This document shows positions 1 to 11,199 of a DNA stretch of 64,000 nucleotides, piece after piece. This DNA is from Pyrrhoderma lamaoense (taxonomy: Eukaryota; Basidiomycota; Agaricomycetes; Hymenochaetales; Hymenochaetaceae). Positions within the stretch are counted from its first letter, which is position 1. Every line of letters begins with the position of its first letter. Location of the stretch: positions 744,001-808,000 of the forward strand of contig NBAZ01000007.1 of assembly GCA_002794735.1 (NCBI GenBank), given 5' to 3'. The translations under genes and the position numbers were made by a program. The notes beneath the pieces were generated by a model. It had not been told where the DNA came from. It worked only from the letters and a program-made list of their open reading frames with translations, and did not search any database.

Positions 1-1174
1 GAAACTTCCAATGTGGGATAACGCTAGTCATGGGTCTCCCTTTGGCTTTGGCGGAGATTGTATGCTTCTTGTAAAATTTCCTCTTGTGAACGTGAGTAGT
101 GCATAGGCCATCGCTTATGCCGACTCGGTGGTAGGGACATGCTATCCTATCAAGGAACAGTAAGGGTGAGCAATGCTATCAGAACACGAGCCAACAAAGG
201 GATGAAAAGCGTGTCTCTAAATCAGCCGATCTGAGTAACTATATCAGTGGGAGAATGGGTGGGGGGTGGGCAGGAGATCGACGACAACTGGTGTTGTACA
301 AGTAAATCCAGAGACGACTCATGGAGAATGCGATAAGCTCGTGGGCCGAAGAGTTTGAATATACGATATGTGGTGGGCATAGCCGGAATCGATATTAATG
401 TGGAGGATGGAGATGCAGATAAGAGGGGTCGGTTTATGTGGAAATTAAAGACCTATCTGTAAAAGACAAACCAAAACAAGGGCCAGGAATGGGCTGCGGT
501 GCTTTATGTGTATCAAGTGGGCATGTGGTAGAGAACCGAGTTAACTAGGGCCGTTGCAGGGAAAAAAGCTCCTCCATCGCAGTACATGTATGTGTAAACA
601 AATGTTGGCAGGGATACGAGTTGATGGGTGGTGGCTTTCAAGGCGCCTACATAGGAGACATCAATTGGCTACTGTCTGAGATGACGCATTCCATCAGGTA
701 GTTTAAACGCCGGGGGCGTATTAGCTCTCGGTTCTGGAACCGCTTTGACTCAAGTCGACTCAATTTTGTCATCGGAATTGAAGGGTCTGCCGTTGTCGTG
801 TCGATTTAATTTCGCGTTATTTTTTAACAAGAGAAAAATAAGGAAGAGTAGAAAGATAAAAAAGAATTACAAAAGCGCTGCAGAAAAAAAAAAAGTCCAA
901 ATGAGCCACAGCCCTAAGCACTGGTGTGGTTCTATAACGAAGCGTAACCGCAAATCATCTATTATAAGCGGGCGTCCCTGCAGACGGATCTCTCCTCCTC
1001 CGTCCGACGACACACCCACTTCCTCTTGCTCCTGACCACCATCATCTGGGATACAAGTCGAGTCACCATTTCCCCACTCCACCTGTCTACGTCTATATAG
1101 TTTTCGATCAATTTCGTCTTAGACTATCACTACCGTTTTCTCTCTGTACCATCTTCAACCGCGCGTCTCTTCTA
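1..1174. other. gene-free left edge and BCS1-like 5' region
   Basis: No reading frame of useful length or splice-consistent exon chain is visible in the first 740 bases on either strand. The last 100 bases form a pyrimidine-rich leader with a TATA-like tatatag at about 1094-1100, some 75 nt before the BCS1-like start codon. This is probably the intergenic and promoter region of that gene. Confidence 0.5.
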
Positions 1175-3745
1175 ATGGAGGCTCTCAAGTCACTTGTTGC
1201 TCCGCTTGTCGGCGGCGTAGCAGGTAACAGCGTTGTTGATGGAATGAAGCTTGTCGTCCTCGGTGGTACTGTGGAGACCGCCCGACGTATATCGAGCTCT
1301 GCATGGTACGTTCTCAACTTCAACTTCCTCTCCCTATGACGCGTTCTCACGCTCGCCTATCTAACTCCTTCCCTACATAGGTCCTCGTTCGTGAACTGTA
1401 AGCTAGACTTTCATCCCTAGTAATACTGTAATCTAACTTAGTACATAGCTTTTTTCTAACCGCTCACTTCTCCGAAGAGGACTATCCCTATGACTGGCTC
1501 ATGTTGTGGCTCTCCAAGCGCCCGGAATGGCAACGGTGTCGCGAGTTTGAGACCACAACTCGAACGATATCGCCCGGAATGATGTCAAGCACATCGACAG
1601 ACAACTCATTTGGTGACGACGATCTTGAGGGCGTCGAGCCTTCATTGGCAGACGACCTTACCCCAGGAATGGCCAAGACTAGAGTAGTCTTCCAGCCCAC
1701 TTTCGACAGTACCCACACTATCTACTATCGGGGCCATTGGTTACGCGTTCGCAGAACTAGGAAGAATGATGGCGACCTGGAAGTCATTTCCGTCAGGTAA
1801 GCCTTCTCTCCTATTCCAACCAACAGTTGTTTCCTCGGACTTCCTTTCCGGTTTCCGATCAATATTTCGTTTGTTGCTGTGTCATTCAGCGCCCTGGTAT
1901 TAGTATTATTATTGTAATTATTTACTCATTTCAAACCACTCTTTTTTCACAGTGTTGTTGCGAGGAATAACAACATCCTTAAGCAGCTCGTACTTCAAGC
2001 TAAGCGTGAATACGAGGCCGAGGCTGTACACAGAATCCAGATCTACTTTGCAGATGCTCATGGTTCATGGCGTTGGACTGATTCCCGTCATAAGCGCCCT
2101 ATGGAATCAATCGTGCTGGAACCCGGGGTTAAAGAAATGCTACTCGCTGATACGCGAGACTTCTTACGCTCCGAGAAGGTACGTTGTCTTCTCATCTATA
2201 GCAAATCAGGAAGGACAGTTTAATTGAACCTAAACTGTAGTGGTACGCGGACCGCGGTATTCCCTTCAGAAGGGGCTACCTTTTACATGGTGTTCCGGGC
2301 TCGGGGAAGTCCTCACTGATTCACGCCATAGCAGGCGCTCTTATGCTTGATATCTATGTTATCTCTCTTTCTTCCTCTTGGATGAATGATTCAACGTTGA
2401 CTACATTAATGGGACGCGTTCCTGCGCGGTGCATTGTGCTTCTAGAGGATCTTGACGCCGCTTTCACACGGTCTACGTCCCGTGACTCCGGCTCGACCGG
2501 AGTCCCAGGTGGGAGGAGACGCGGCTCAGAGTCAAGGACGATTCCGATGATGAAGAGGGAGACGATGAAAATGGAAGGGGGAAAAAGAAGAAAAAAGACG
2601 ATCAGCTTTCGGATGTAAATACGCTTTCATTATCTGGTTTGCTCAACGCTCTCGATGGTGTGGCTGCTTCAGAAGGACGTATCCTTTTTGCAACTACAAA
2701 TCACTTGGAACGGCTCGATCCGGCTTTGTCTCGCCCAGGACGAATGGATGTCTGGATCGAGTTCAAGAACGCAAGCCCGTGGCAAGCAGAGGCTTTGTTC
2801 CGCAACTTCTTCCCAATTGCAGATGAAGACGATACTCCTCTTGTAGAAAGGGATGGTGAATTGGATGGTGTCAACTTACCAAGCGTACCTGGAACGCCAT
2901 CGACTTCTGCGTCCACCAGCTCGTTTTCGGATATAACTTCTTACTCATTTGGGTCGTCGTCGAGCTCGAACTCTAGCCCGAAGGTCCAACCGGGGACGCC
3001 AAAGGGTAATGAGTTTGGTTCTCAGAACACCGCGTATTTGCCTCCGCCCCCAGATCCAGAGATTGCAAGTGCATCTCATTCGGCACGGCCACTAGATGCC
3101 GAGACATTGAATCGACTTGCGAAGCAGTTCGCAGATGCCATTCCTAAGGACGAATTCAGTGTAGCCGCACTACAAGGCTGTAAGTACCTTTGGAAGCCAC
3201 TATCCTGTCTTTTGTACCTTGTTCTAATTCTTTCTTCAGACTTGTTAAAGAATAAGTCGAGGCCAGAAGCTGCTGCTACGGGAGCTGCCGCATGGGTGCA
3301 GTCTGAGCGGGAAATGCGTGAGCGTCTACAGAGGGAGCGTGAGGCGCGTGAGCTGAAGGAGAAGCTTGAGGTTTGTCATCATCATCATATTTTGATCTAT
3401 ATCGATAAACTAATCCTTTCAATTCGATAGCGAGAACAACGGAGAAAAGAGTTGCGTGAGAAGCGTGAGAAAGAAGCTCAAGAAAAGGAAGAAAAGGAAC
3501 GCAAGGAGCGCGAGGAGCGTGAACGTAAGGAAAAGGAGGAGAAAGAGAGCTCTGAAAAGGTGAATAGTCTGCCTCCGCCGGTGGATATGCCTTCGGCTGT
3601 ACCAAAATCTGTGTTGCCTATGGCGTCTAGAAATGGTGATATTGGGGAGACAACATTACCTATGCCTGGTGCGCTTCTTAATTATACATTGCCCAGTGAC
3701 ACAGATTCTGGTACTGTCCGAGAGGACGTCCAGGTCGAGGACTAA
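1175..3745 (+). CDS. BCS1-like mitochondrial AAA ATPase
   Basis: Eight exons: 1175-1305, 1381-1397, 1442-1796, 1953-2178, 2241-2470, 2530-3179, 3240-3370, 3431-3745, giving about 684 residues with all phases closing. The N-terminal third resembles the BCS1_N domain (FLTAHFSEEDYPYDWLM). Walker A GVPGSGKSS lies near residues 260-268, Walker B CIVLLEDLDA near 300, and the arginine-finger region ends in LDPALSRPGRMDVW. Bcs1 is a mitochondrial inner-membrane AAA translocase that inserts the Rieske protein into complex III. Agaricomycetes carry many BCS1-like paralogues, so orthology to yeast BCS1 is not claimed. Two features are unusual: an acidic/lysine-rich insert before the second half of the AAA core, and a long charged Glu/Arg/Lys C-terminal tail. 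The 59-nt intron 2471-2529 is uncertain. Reading straight through instead requires a one-base frameshift near 2510-2530. Confidence 0.85.
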
Positions 3746-4755
3746 AACGTGGGCTCGGGTTATTCTCAGATTTGCTGACATGCCTTTTTCTTTCTTCCTA
3801 CAGGCTTCTACTGAGTGAACGATAAACTGTCAGCCTCGTGTCTGCAGGTATAATAACATCGGTTATTTACAACCTGATGGAATAAGTGCTTTTGGGTAAC
3901 CTCGCGAAAGCCCAGTCTTGAAGCTCGGTTCAATCGTTGTATCGTTGAGCAAAATGCCACGACTGTTTCTTAACTAACACAATCTGGATTTAATTTTCAT
4001 TCTGGTGTATACTACTGACTATTTTGCAACTCATTTATTCCCTCATATTCCGTATCATCACACAACTTCCATCTATCACTTTTTCCTGATATGCATGTAC
4101 AACTTACCCTCATTGACTCATCTTCTTGCACATCACTTACAATCAATAACAATCAGGGCTCTATCAGTGTACTTAGAACTAAGAGCCACTGGGTTGTTGA
4201 AATGTAAGCCACTGTTTCTCTTCCTAGCCCTGTATATCCTTTCCTGTTTTCCTTAACCTTCTTCATGTCTCTACTATCTGATTATGAACCTACACTGTTT
4301 TCATCCATCCCCAACCCCCCAAGGCCCTGTGTTTCCATACTGTTCTGTTTCTTTGCTACAATGGTTTCTCAAGTTACAAGATGTATATATATGACCATCG
4401 TTACCAGGATACATTTAATTCATGTCCTTCACATTAAACATTTCTTGTTACTGAGATTATGTTGTGCTTGTCTCGGAACCTATCTTGTTGGATGTCATAA
4501 TCCCTACAACCTTCTTGTCTTGACGATATAAATGTGTTTTACGTTAGTTGTTTAAAGTAAGAAACTGGGTAGAACCTGGTATTGGTCCGAATCGTTCTTA
4601 AATCCCGTTCTATTATTAGTTACTTTACACGTATTAGTAATACGCGTACCTTTAGAGTTTCTGCTCGATTTCATTTGTTCATATGCCGTCACTGTGACTG
4701 AGACCCCAAGCCTCTGTTAGATACAAGCTTGAAAATAAGTTCCTCACAAAAAATC
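3746..4755. other. intergenic, BCS1-like 3' end to FMP25 promoter
   Basis: AT-rich sequence between two same-strand genes. It contains only short chance reading frames. It probably holds the 3' UTR of the BCS1-like gene and the promoter of the FMP25-like gene. Confidence 0.5.
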
Positions 4756-7025
4756 ATGTTGTACAACATCCGTAATGCAGCTATGGGAAGCAGGGTGTCC
4801 GCGGTGCCTCTGAGGTCTGGTATATGTAGTACTAGCAGAAGAGCGTGTGTACACACTTCTGCAAGTTCGAGGTCTCGGTACTCTGGGAAGTCGGGCTCGA
4901 AGTCTGGAAGTGGCTCTGCGCAACAGCAATTGGATTGGAAGATGCCTATCGCTGGAGTTGCTGGTAGCTTATCTGCGGTCTTATTGGATATGCTTACTAT
5001 AAAATACGTTTTAAGCCTGTGCTCAATGATGCTCCCTTGGACGCTGAAAACTCAGTTAAAAGTTCAATGCCGGTTTTAGATTGGGATGAAGAACATTTAC
5101 AAGCGATTGCGTGGGGATCAAATAGGTTATTTCTATAGGCTATACTTAAAGAAAGGTTTCTAATGAGTGTTTTTTAATTAGAGATTCTTTGTTGTCTCCA
5201 ACTGATCCAGAGACGGAAGTCTTCCGAAATCCGACAAACGTACCTTGGCTTAAAGACGTTGCATTGAGAGATTTGGCTCTTCATGAAAAACACGGTGTTT
5301 GTGCTGATGCGAGAGGTGATGTGTATCAATGGAATGCAAACACAGGTGGGCCTGTTCTAACATTGGCAGGAAAGGTATGTTTTTGTTCGCAATCTGGAAC
5401 TTTTAGTAGTGCTGAGAGACTATTGCTAGGATATTGTCAGCGTTAAAACATCCCCGTCGCGGGTGTTTGCTTTATCATCATCTGGAAAGATATTTGTGCT
5501 TTCCCGTGAAGTGCAGGAGAGGAATATTATCCCACAATCTAGTGGTTCATCCTGGAATCCTTTCAACTGGAATGCCTCCGTCTCCAACCACCCATATTTG
5601 GAACTTGCAACCGAACAAAAACTTGGAAGGGGTGAAAGGTAACCACCAAATGGGTCTCAATATAGAAAATTGGCTATTAACGGCTATTCCAAATCTTAAT
5701 TTGTATATAGATTTGTTTCCATTTCGTCAGGGAACGACCACCTTCTTGCCCTTACTTCACTTGGCCGTACCTTTGCACTGCCTCTCTCAGAAAAAGCGAA
5801 TACATATGGACAACTAGGCCTTCGAAAAATATCTTTACCGGGAGCAAAGCCGGGCGAACGCATCTCAATTGACCTCGTCTCAAAAGCGGTGACGAATCCC
5901 TACGCCAGCCCTGCCCAACGTCAGGCAGCACAGCTCGTAGCAGAATCCCAACTATCAAGTTCTAATAATGGCACAGAAGACAAAAGAGAGTCTAGCGATT
6001 GGTATTGTGATCGCTTATTTGAGATCCCTTCGCTGAGAGGAGTTAAAGTTGCGCAAATCGCGACGGGCGCCCGGTCTAGTTTCGTAAGGACCTTGACGGA
6101 TGGACGCGTTTTGGCTTGGGGTGCGAATGAGTCCGGGTGCGCACTTTTTTATCCAATATCCAAAATTTTGATATGTTATATTGAAGGGTGATATGGAATT
6201 ACAGACAATTGGGTCTTGGATCAAATTTAACTATTGACACTGTTACTATCCCAACCGAGGTTATCTTTTCAAAAACAGCTCCTTCAAGAACACGTTCTCA
6301 ATGCGTTGATATCAACGCGGGTAAGCCTAATTTAGTCAATACATAACAACGAGATTCCTTACAGATCTTTGTCGTAGGTGGAGACTTGACCTTCTTCACT
6401 GTTGAACGAACAGATGGAACATCTATATCATCTACAGATGTACTCGGATGCGGGTTCGGACAGTGGGGTGGACTTGGGAACGGCTTGTATAGCACATCTC
6501 AAGGGGACCCATCAAGGGTTCAAGCTATAAGTGGATTACAAGAGTGTGAGTGGCTATACAAATTTTATCCGTATCTAATCTGTATAAGAACCACCAACTA
6601 AACCCTATCCTGCCAGTCAGCGAAAAAACGCAGAGTCTACAACCGATTGTCCCTTATGCAATCTCTGTATCACCCACTGGGCATGTAATTCTCACACTTG
6701 ACACCCTCGAAAGGGCTGGTCCAGGAAACTCGAGGACTGGGCGCGATCTATTACTTTGGGGTGCAAATAGAGATTATCAACTTGGAAATGGAAACGTGCG
6801 AGTGCGGCCACACCGGCGACGCTCAGCCTTCCAGGGTTGCCAGGTGGCCCTAAGGTACCCTCAGATCCAGAAAAAGAGCAGGGGAGACTTATGCTCATAC
6901 AACGCAAAGCAAAAACTGTGAACGACTTGCAAGGCCATAAATGGAAATCGAATATTGAGGTTGAACAGCATGCGGTTGCAGGTTGGGGTTCCAGCCTTGT
7001 TTATTGGCGAATTTGCCGAAAGTAA
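4756..7025 (+). CDS. FMP25: FMP25-like RCC1-repeat mitochondrial protein
   Basis: Seven exons: 4756-5125, 5182-5374, 5430-5638, 5711-6136, 6205-6320, 6378-6545, 6617-7025, giving about 630 residues. The N-terminus is Arg/Ser-rich, like a mitochondrial presequence, and is followed by a membrane segment near residues 63-82 (MPIAGVAGSLSAVLLGYAYY). RCC1-type repeats follow (SSGNDHLLALTSLGR, VLAWGANESGQLGLG, DLLLWGANRDYQLGNG), and the end is AVAGWGSSLVYW. Yeast Fmp25 is an inner-membrane RCC1-domain protein needed for an early step of complex III assembly. Assignment is by domain order. Two one-base losses break the frame: at GG 4986-4987 inside the membrane helix, and at AAA 6792-6794 after the last repeat. 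Restoring one base at each makes the coding length divisible by three and rejoins family-like sequence, so both look like sequence errors. Confidence 0.8.
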
Positions 7026-7340
7026 AGTTCTTTTCATTAAATTTGGGTTGATTATGATGATATTAGTCTATGCTCTTTGCTATCGATAATTAATGTACTT
7101 GTATAAGCGATTAATAGGAAACAAACAAACAGATTAATTTCGAACATTGAGTGAATGATAAGAATCTACTTCTACACAGCGGATTTTGATTTGAATCAGG
7201 TAACTTAGTGTAGAGTTGTGAGTATGCAATTGGTTACAATTTCGTGGATTGTACCTTGTTGACTGCGGGCGGGTGTCGACAGACGCTGATACCTGATGAG
7301 CACGGCGTCCTTCGCACAGTATCATGAACGTATAATAAAT

Positions 7341-8322
7341 GAAGAGTAGTGTCTCTATCTGGTTAACAGGGTTTTCGGTTAGTTCCGGTCGCACAGCAAC
7401 CTCGAGTCCACCCACTCCGACTCAGCCAGGTTAACTCTTCATCTCTGTCGGCGTCCCCTGCCATCCCCAGCTTCAGCAACCGTTTTCCTATCGTAGTCTC
7501 TTTGAGCAACCCTTTCTCTTCGTTTCATTCGTTTTTTCTTTCTTCTTCTTGTTTTGCGCTTGGGTTCTTCAGTACTTTTCTCGTTGATCTCGAGAGTGCA
7601 TACATAATATCAGCCATCTAAGCTAGTTCCGTGGACCCCAAATCTTTCGCTTCAAACCTTTCTCTTCATCTTGCCCCCAGTCGAGTCGCCTCTTTGTGCT
7701 TGTACTCCTAGGCCAGATAATCAGAAGAAACGAGAACGAAGGATTGACGGAAACGGGATACACATCGTAAACTCTGTCTCACTCAGTCTCACTTTACCGA
7801 ACGTACTATTATAAATCCCTTCTTGCATCTGATATATCTAAATCGTATCGATTACTCCTTACGATTCAACGACGATACTTCTGACGAAACTATAATCTAA
7901 CCCACTTGAGACACACACACCTGCGGACATAAGCTTAAACTCAAGCACTCAGTCCGAATTCTCTTGGAGATATACACTCGTATTATCTTGGTTCGGAATC
8001 ACCTCTTTAGAATTTGCCTACCTTTCCCTTTCGAATTTTGTATTAGTCATATCGACGTGCAGCTACCCGCAGGTAAGCTCCACTTTTCCTTGCGCAGTTG
8101 TATGCGGACTAAAGCATGCTGTACAAGCAGACTGACTCAGAATCCAACTCAATAATCGCATTGCGTCTGCAGTTATATAACTGACAGCTTTCTTTTTTTC
8201 ATTCCGATCTCGTATTCTCTAATCTATCTTTATCGAGAAGAATCAACTAACCGTTGAGCGCCGACTGCATTTCGTGACTTTCGCTCATTATCTTTTTTCT
8301 AACACAAACGTAACGATCCGCC
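7341..8322 (+). promoter_or_regulatory. long ATG-free 5' leader with candidate intron
   Basis: Apart from two triplets at 8102 and 8116, no ATG occurs on the + strand from about 7342 to the start codon at 8323. Both of those lie inside a candidate 100-nt intron at 8073-8172, with donor gtaagc and acceptor ctgcag. About a dozen ATGs would be expected by chance. This suggests a very long 5' UTR whose only upstream ORFs (for example 8102-8155) are removed by splicing. The stretch from 7026 to 7340 is the 3' region of the FMP25-like gene, with nothing else recognised. Confidence 0.6.
8073..8172 (+). other. candidate 5' UTR intron carrying uORFs
   Basis: The donor aggtaagctc and the acceptor gcgtctgcag are both close to consensus, and the length of 100 nt is plausible for this genome. 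It contains a 17-codon upstream ORF (8102-8155) and the start of a second at 8116. Retention would place these uORFs ahead of the main start at 8323. This is inference from sequence only. Confidence 0.5.
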
Positions 8323-10080
8323 ATGTCGAGTTCGTATGTTTATAGTGCGGTGACAGCCGGTCTGGTTAAGGATACGTTACAAGCGTCCCCGATGCTTATC
8401 GAGAACCAAGACTTGCGACCGCAGTCATCCAATAACTATAATAGCTCTTGTTATAATGACGACGACGATGAGATCGTCTGGTCTATATCTTCACCATCTG
8501 TCTCGCAGTCAAGCACTGCCTCACCAATTCATCGTGCCAGTAGCATTCAGCCCGCCGTACGCACGTATACTGGATCTGGGCATTCAGCTTTTACTACTAT
8601 TAACTCACCTTCTATCGAATCTCATGAGGGTAATGAAGTGGGCGATTACAAGTTAATCGAGGAGCACGGAACTAGAGAGGCTGATCTGATCGATGACTTT
8701 GTACTGGTGCGTGGCGACTTTGGAGCGAAGGAGTGGACTCCTCCACCAAACCTAGGCTTAGGAAGGAACCAGACTCGCACACAGCGTAAGCGTGGACATA
8801 GGTCAACGAGAAGCGACTCTGCAGTTCAGACTGGACAGGTGCTTTATGTTACCTCTTCTCGTAATAACGTTGGTCGTCGCAGTTCTTCTTCCCGTCGAGC
8901 ACCGCAGGATCGTGGTTTGTTGCAACATACTGGTAGCGATGTTGAGCCTGTGAGAAAGAGAAAGTCTGAGACACGAGGTCAGATGGAGGTGCAAACGTGG
9001 GCAGATGATGTGGAGGGGCTTGAGAGGCAGATAGCTCGTGTGAGCATCGATTCTTCCTCTGCGCCTATTTCTATCTCTGCGTCGGATCGTTTACCGGGTT
9101 TATCTAATGAGTCTCCCTCATCTTGTGGGAGTACAAATACAAATGCTCCGCACGTCTCGCAAAAACAAAAGAAGAAATCGGCTAAATCAACGAGTCATAA
9201 GAAAGTATCACAGAGACTCAAGACTAAGCAATCAATGGAGGCTCCTAAACTCAGTACTCCTGAAAACATCATTAGTGGTGTAGATACTGCGGCACGGTCG
9301 CCTCCCTCTTCTCCCAGTCCTAATTCGTACCGAGAGTGTTCTGCTTCAGCAACAACGACTTTATCTGAGTTGAACAAGAAGAGCAAACGCCAACAGAAGC
9401 CAAAGCAGAAGCAGACAGGGGTAACGGAGACTAGCGACGAAAGTGCTAAGGATGGGAAGGAGAAGGTAAAGAAGGTGAAACCTAAATTTAAGCCAAGGAA
9501 TTCCGTTGAGCCGGTGAGAGAAGCAGCTGCTCCTATTTCGCAGAATATAACTGCTCCTCCCTCTACTGCGCCTTCATCGCCACGCGGTCTCGGAACAAGA
9601 TCTATTGTAGACGACCTGTCAGAAATTGGGGACGCACTGACTCCGTTCTCTCCTACGACTGATTCGTCTTATGAGGCTGAGACGAATCGACTACTTGAGA
9701 TGGCATACGACGAAGCTGTCAAGTTTATGGATGCGTTCATCCAGCATCCAGACTACTATACATCACGAGCCTCCAAGTTGACATTTTTGCAAGCTTTGAT
9801 TGTGGAGCTAGGGCTTGTGAGCTCTACGGGGCCTTATAAGGCGTTACCTGGTTCCTTGACGGCAGCAAAGGCCATTTTGAAGAGTAGTGCTTTCTTAAAT
9901 GTGAAAGATTATCTTGCTGTGAGGGGACAAGGACTAGATGCGTTGAAGGGAGCCATGCGACCGAGTAGAAATGCGCTTGTGAAGGAGTTGCGGGGTGTGG
10001 GAGCGAGAAAGCATACTCGGGCGAAGTTAGGGTGGGTGAAGGAGACAGGGTTAACTGTCCTCTTAGTGAGTTGCCGGTAA
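8323..10080 (+). CDS. unrecognised Ser/Lys-rich 585-residue protein
   Basis: Single-exon gene of 585 residues starting at the first ATG after a long ATG-free leader (ccATGtcg). I do not recognise the family. The N-terminal 450 residues are low in complexity and rich in Ser, Thr and Pro, with an acidic patch (YNDDDDEIVW). Basic clusters (QKKKSAKSTSHKK, KSKRQQKPKQK, KVKKVKPKFKPR) could act as nuclear localisation signals. Residues about 460-585 look folded: a helical segment with EMAYDEAVKFMDAFIQHPDY and LTFLQALIVELGL, then a basic end. No signal peptide or membrane segment is seen. The leader and disorder suggest a regulatory protein, but no function is assigned. Confidence 0.8.
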   Translation: MSSSYVYSAVTAGLVKDTLQASPMLIENQDLRPQSSNNYNSSCYNDDDDEIVWSISSPSVSQSSTASPIHRASSIQPAVRTYTGSGHSAFTTINSPSIESHEGNEVGDYKLIEEHGTREADLIDDFVLVRGDFGAKEWTPPPNLGLGRNQTRTQRKRGHRSTRSDSAVQTGQVLYVTSSRNNVGRRSSSSRRAPQDRGLLQHTGSDVEPVRKRKSETRGQMEVQTWADDVEGLERQIARVSIDSSSAPISISASDRLPGLSNESPSSCGSTNTNAPHVSQKQKKKSAKSTSHKKVSQRLKTKQSMEAPKLSTPENIISGVDTAARSPPSSPSPNSYRECSASATTTLSELNKKSKRQQKPKQKQTGVTETSDESAKDGKEKVKKVKPKFKPRNSVEPVREAAAPISQNITAPPSTAPSSPRGLGTRSIVDDLSEIGDALTPFSPTTDSSYEAETNRLLEMAYDEAVKFMDAFIQHPDYYTSRASKLTFLQALIVELGLVSSTGPYKALPGSLTAAKAILKSSAFLNVKDYLAVRGQGLDALKGAMRPSRNALVKELRGVGARKHTRAKLGWVKETGLTVLLVSCR

Positions 10081-11199
10081 TGAATTTCATTGAATGTGCA
10101 GTTTTTTTTTTCTTTACTCTTTTTTCCTTTCCTACTTTTTTATAACATGCAAATTTCTATTTTCAATACTATTCATGTGCTGCACGTTCCTCCCACTTAT
10201 CCCGTGCTTGATTCATTCTTTTTATAAAGTCTTTTTATATGTTGATGAGTTGTTTTTGTTTTGTACGCTGTGTGTTTCATGATGTATGAGCGAGTATGCC
10301 GAGGAGACTAGTTGGGAGGTGATGTATTAAATGATGTAGTTGTAGTGAGAAGAATTGATGATGGATTATAATACATATGATTGTTAGATGAAGTATTAAT
10401 GGTATCTCGGAAGAAATGAAAAAGATTTTCAGTGGTGATGCAAGTGATGAAAATGGAGAGGTACGGACACTAGTGATCGAGACCAGTCGGGTAGCTCAGC
10501 CGGGATGACGACCATGACGGCGAATGTTCCAAAGACGTCTTTAGTCGTCTTAACCGCCTTAATCAATTAATTGCGTCCTCAACGTTCCCGGGGGCCAAAG
10601 GGGAGGGGAAGGTGCACCGCTAATCCAAAAGGGGCTCATATCACATCCCTTGGTGGCTCTTTGATTGTTCTTGGGCTTGAGGGCATTAAGTACGACCACT
10701 GTGGACGTTGTAAACAAGAGCAGGCCTGTGGTTGTCGTCGTCGTCTCCGTGCCTTTAGCTCAGCTTCTTGCTGCGGGCCCAACACTGCGTCGTCTTACGT
10801 AATCATAATGGGAGTAAGTACGAGTCATTTAGCAAATAATGAACAAAAGAGAGGATACGTCGTTTATTTATAAAATACAATTAATGTCACACACTGTCAC
10901 AAGTGCGAATGAAAAAAACTGTCACGGGGTGGCATTAGTCAGGTTGGCTGAGTTTCTGATCTCCACCGTAGATATCACGGCACTTGTTCCTCCATTTCTT
11001 CTGCCTCCCCCCAGTCCTCTCCCACTTCGAACTACTCAAACCACTTTTCCGTCTCTCTTCTCTCCTCTTCTTTTTTAATCTCTCGCTGGTCGAACACGAC
11101 GTCAATTTTTCCTTTAAATTCCTCTCAAAGTGTTCGACCGCCAGTACTCCTCTCACATCTCTTGCTCTTGACAAGCTTCACAAACTCTAAATATTTTTA
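10081..11199. other. intergenic between the 585-residue gene and GDS1-like gene
   Basis: The first part is T-rich and looks like a 3' UTR. The last 200 bases before 11200 are pyrimidine-rich (ctcttctctcctcttc), typical of fungal leaders. No gene is seen. A tRNA-like gtagctcag at about 10491-10499 lacks a matching T-arm. Confidence 0.5.

Noticed and set aside
10485..10560. tRNA-like D-arm sequence gtagctcag
   Set aside because: No matching acceptor stem, anticodon arm or T-arm (GTTCRANNC) at the right distance.
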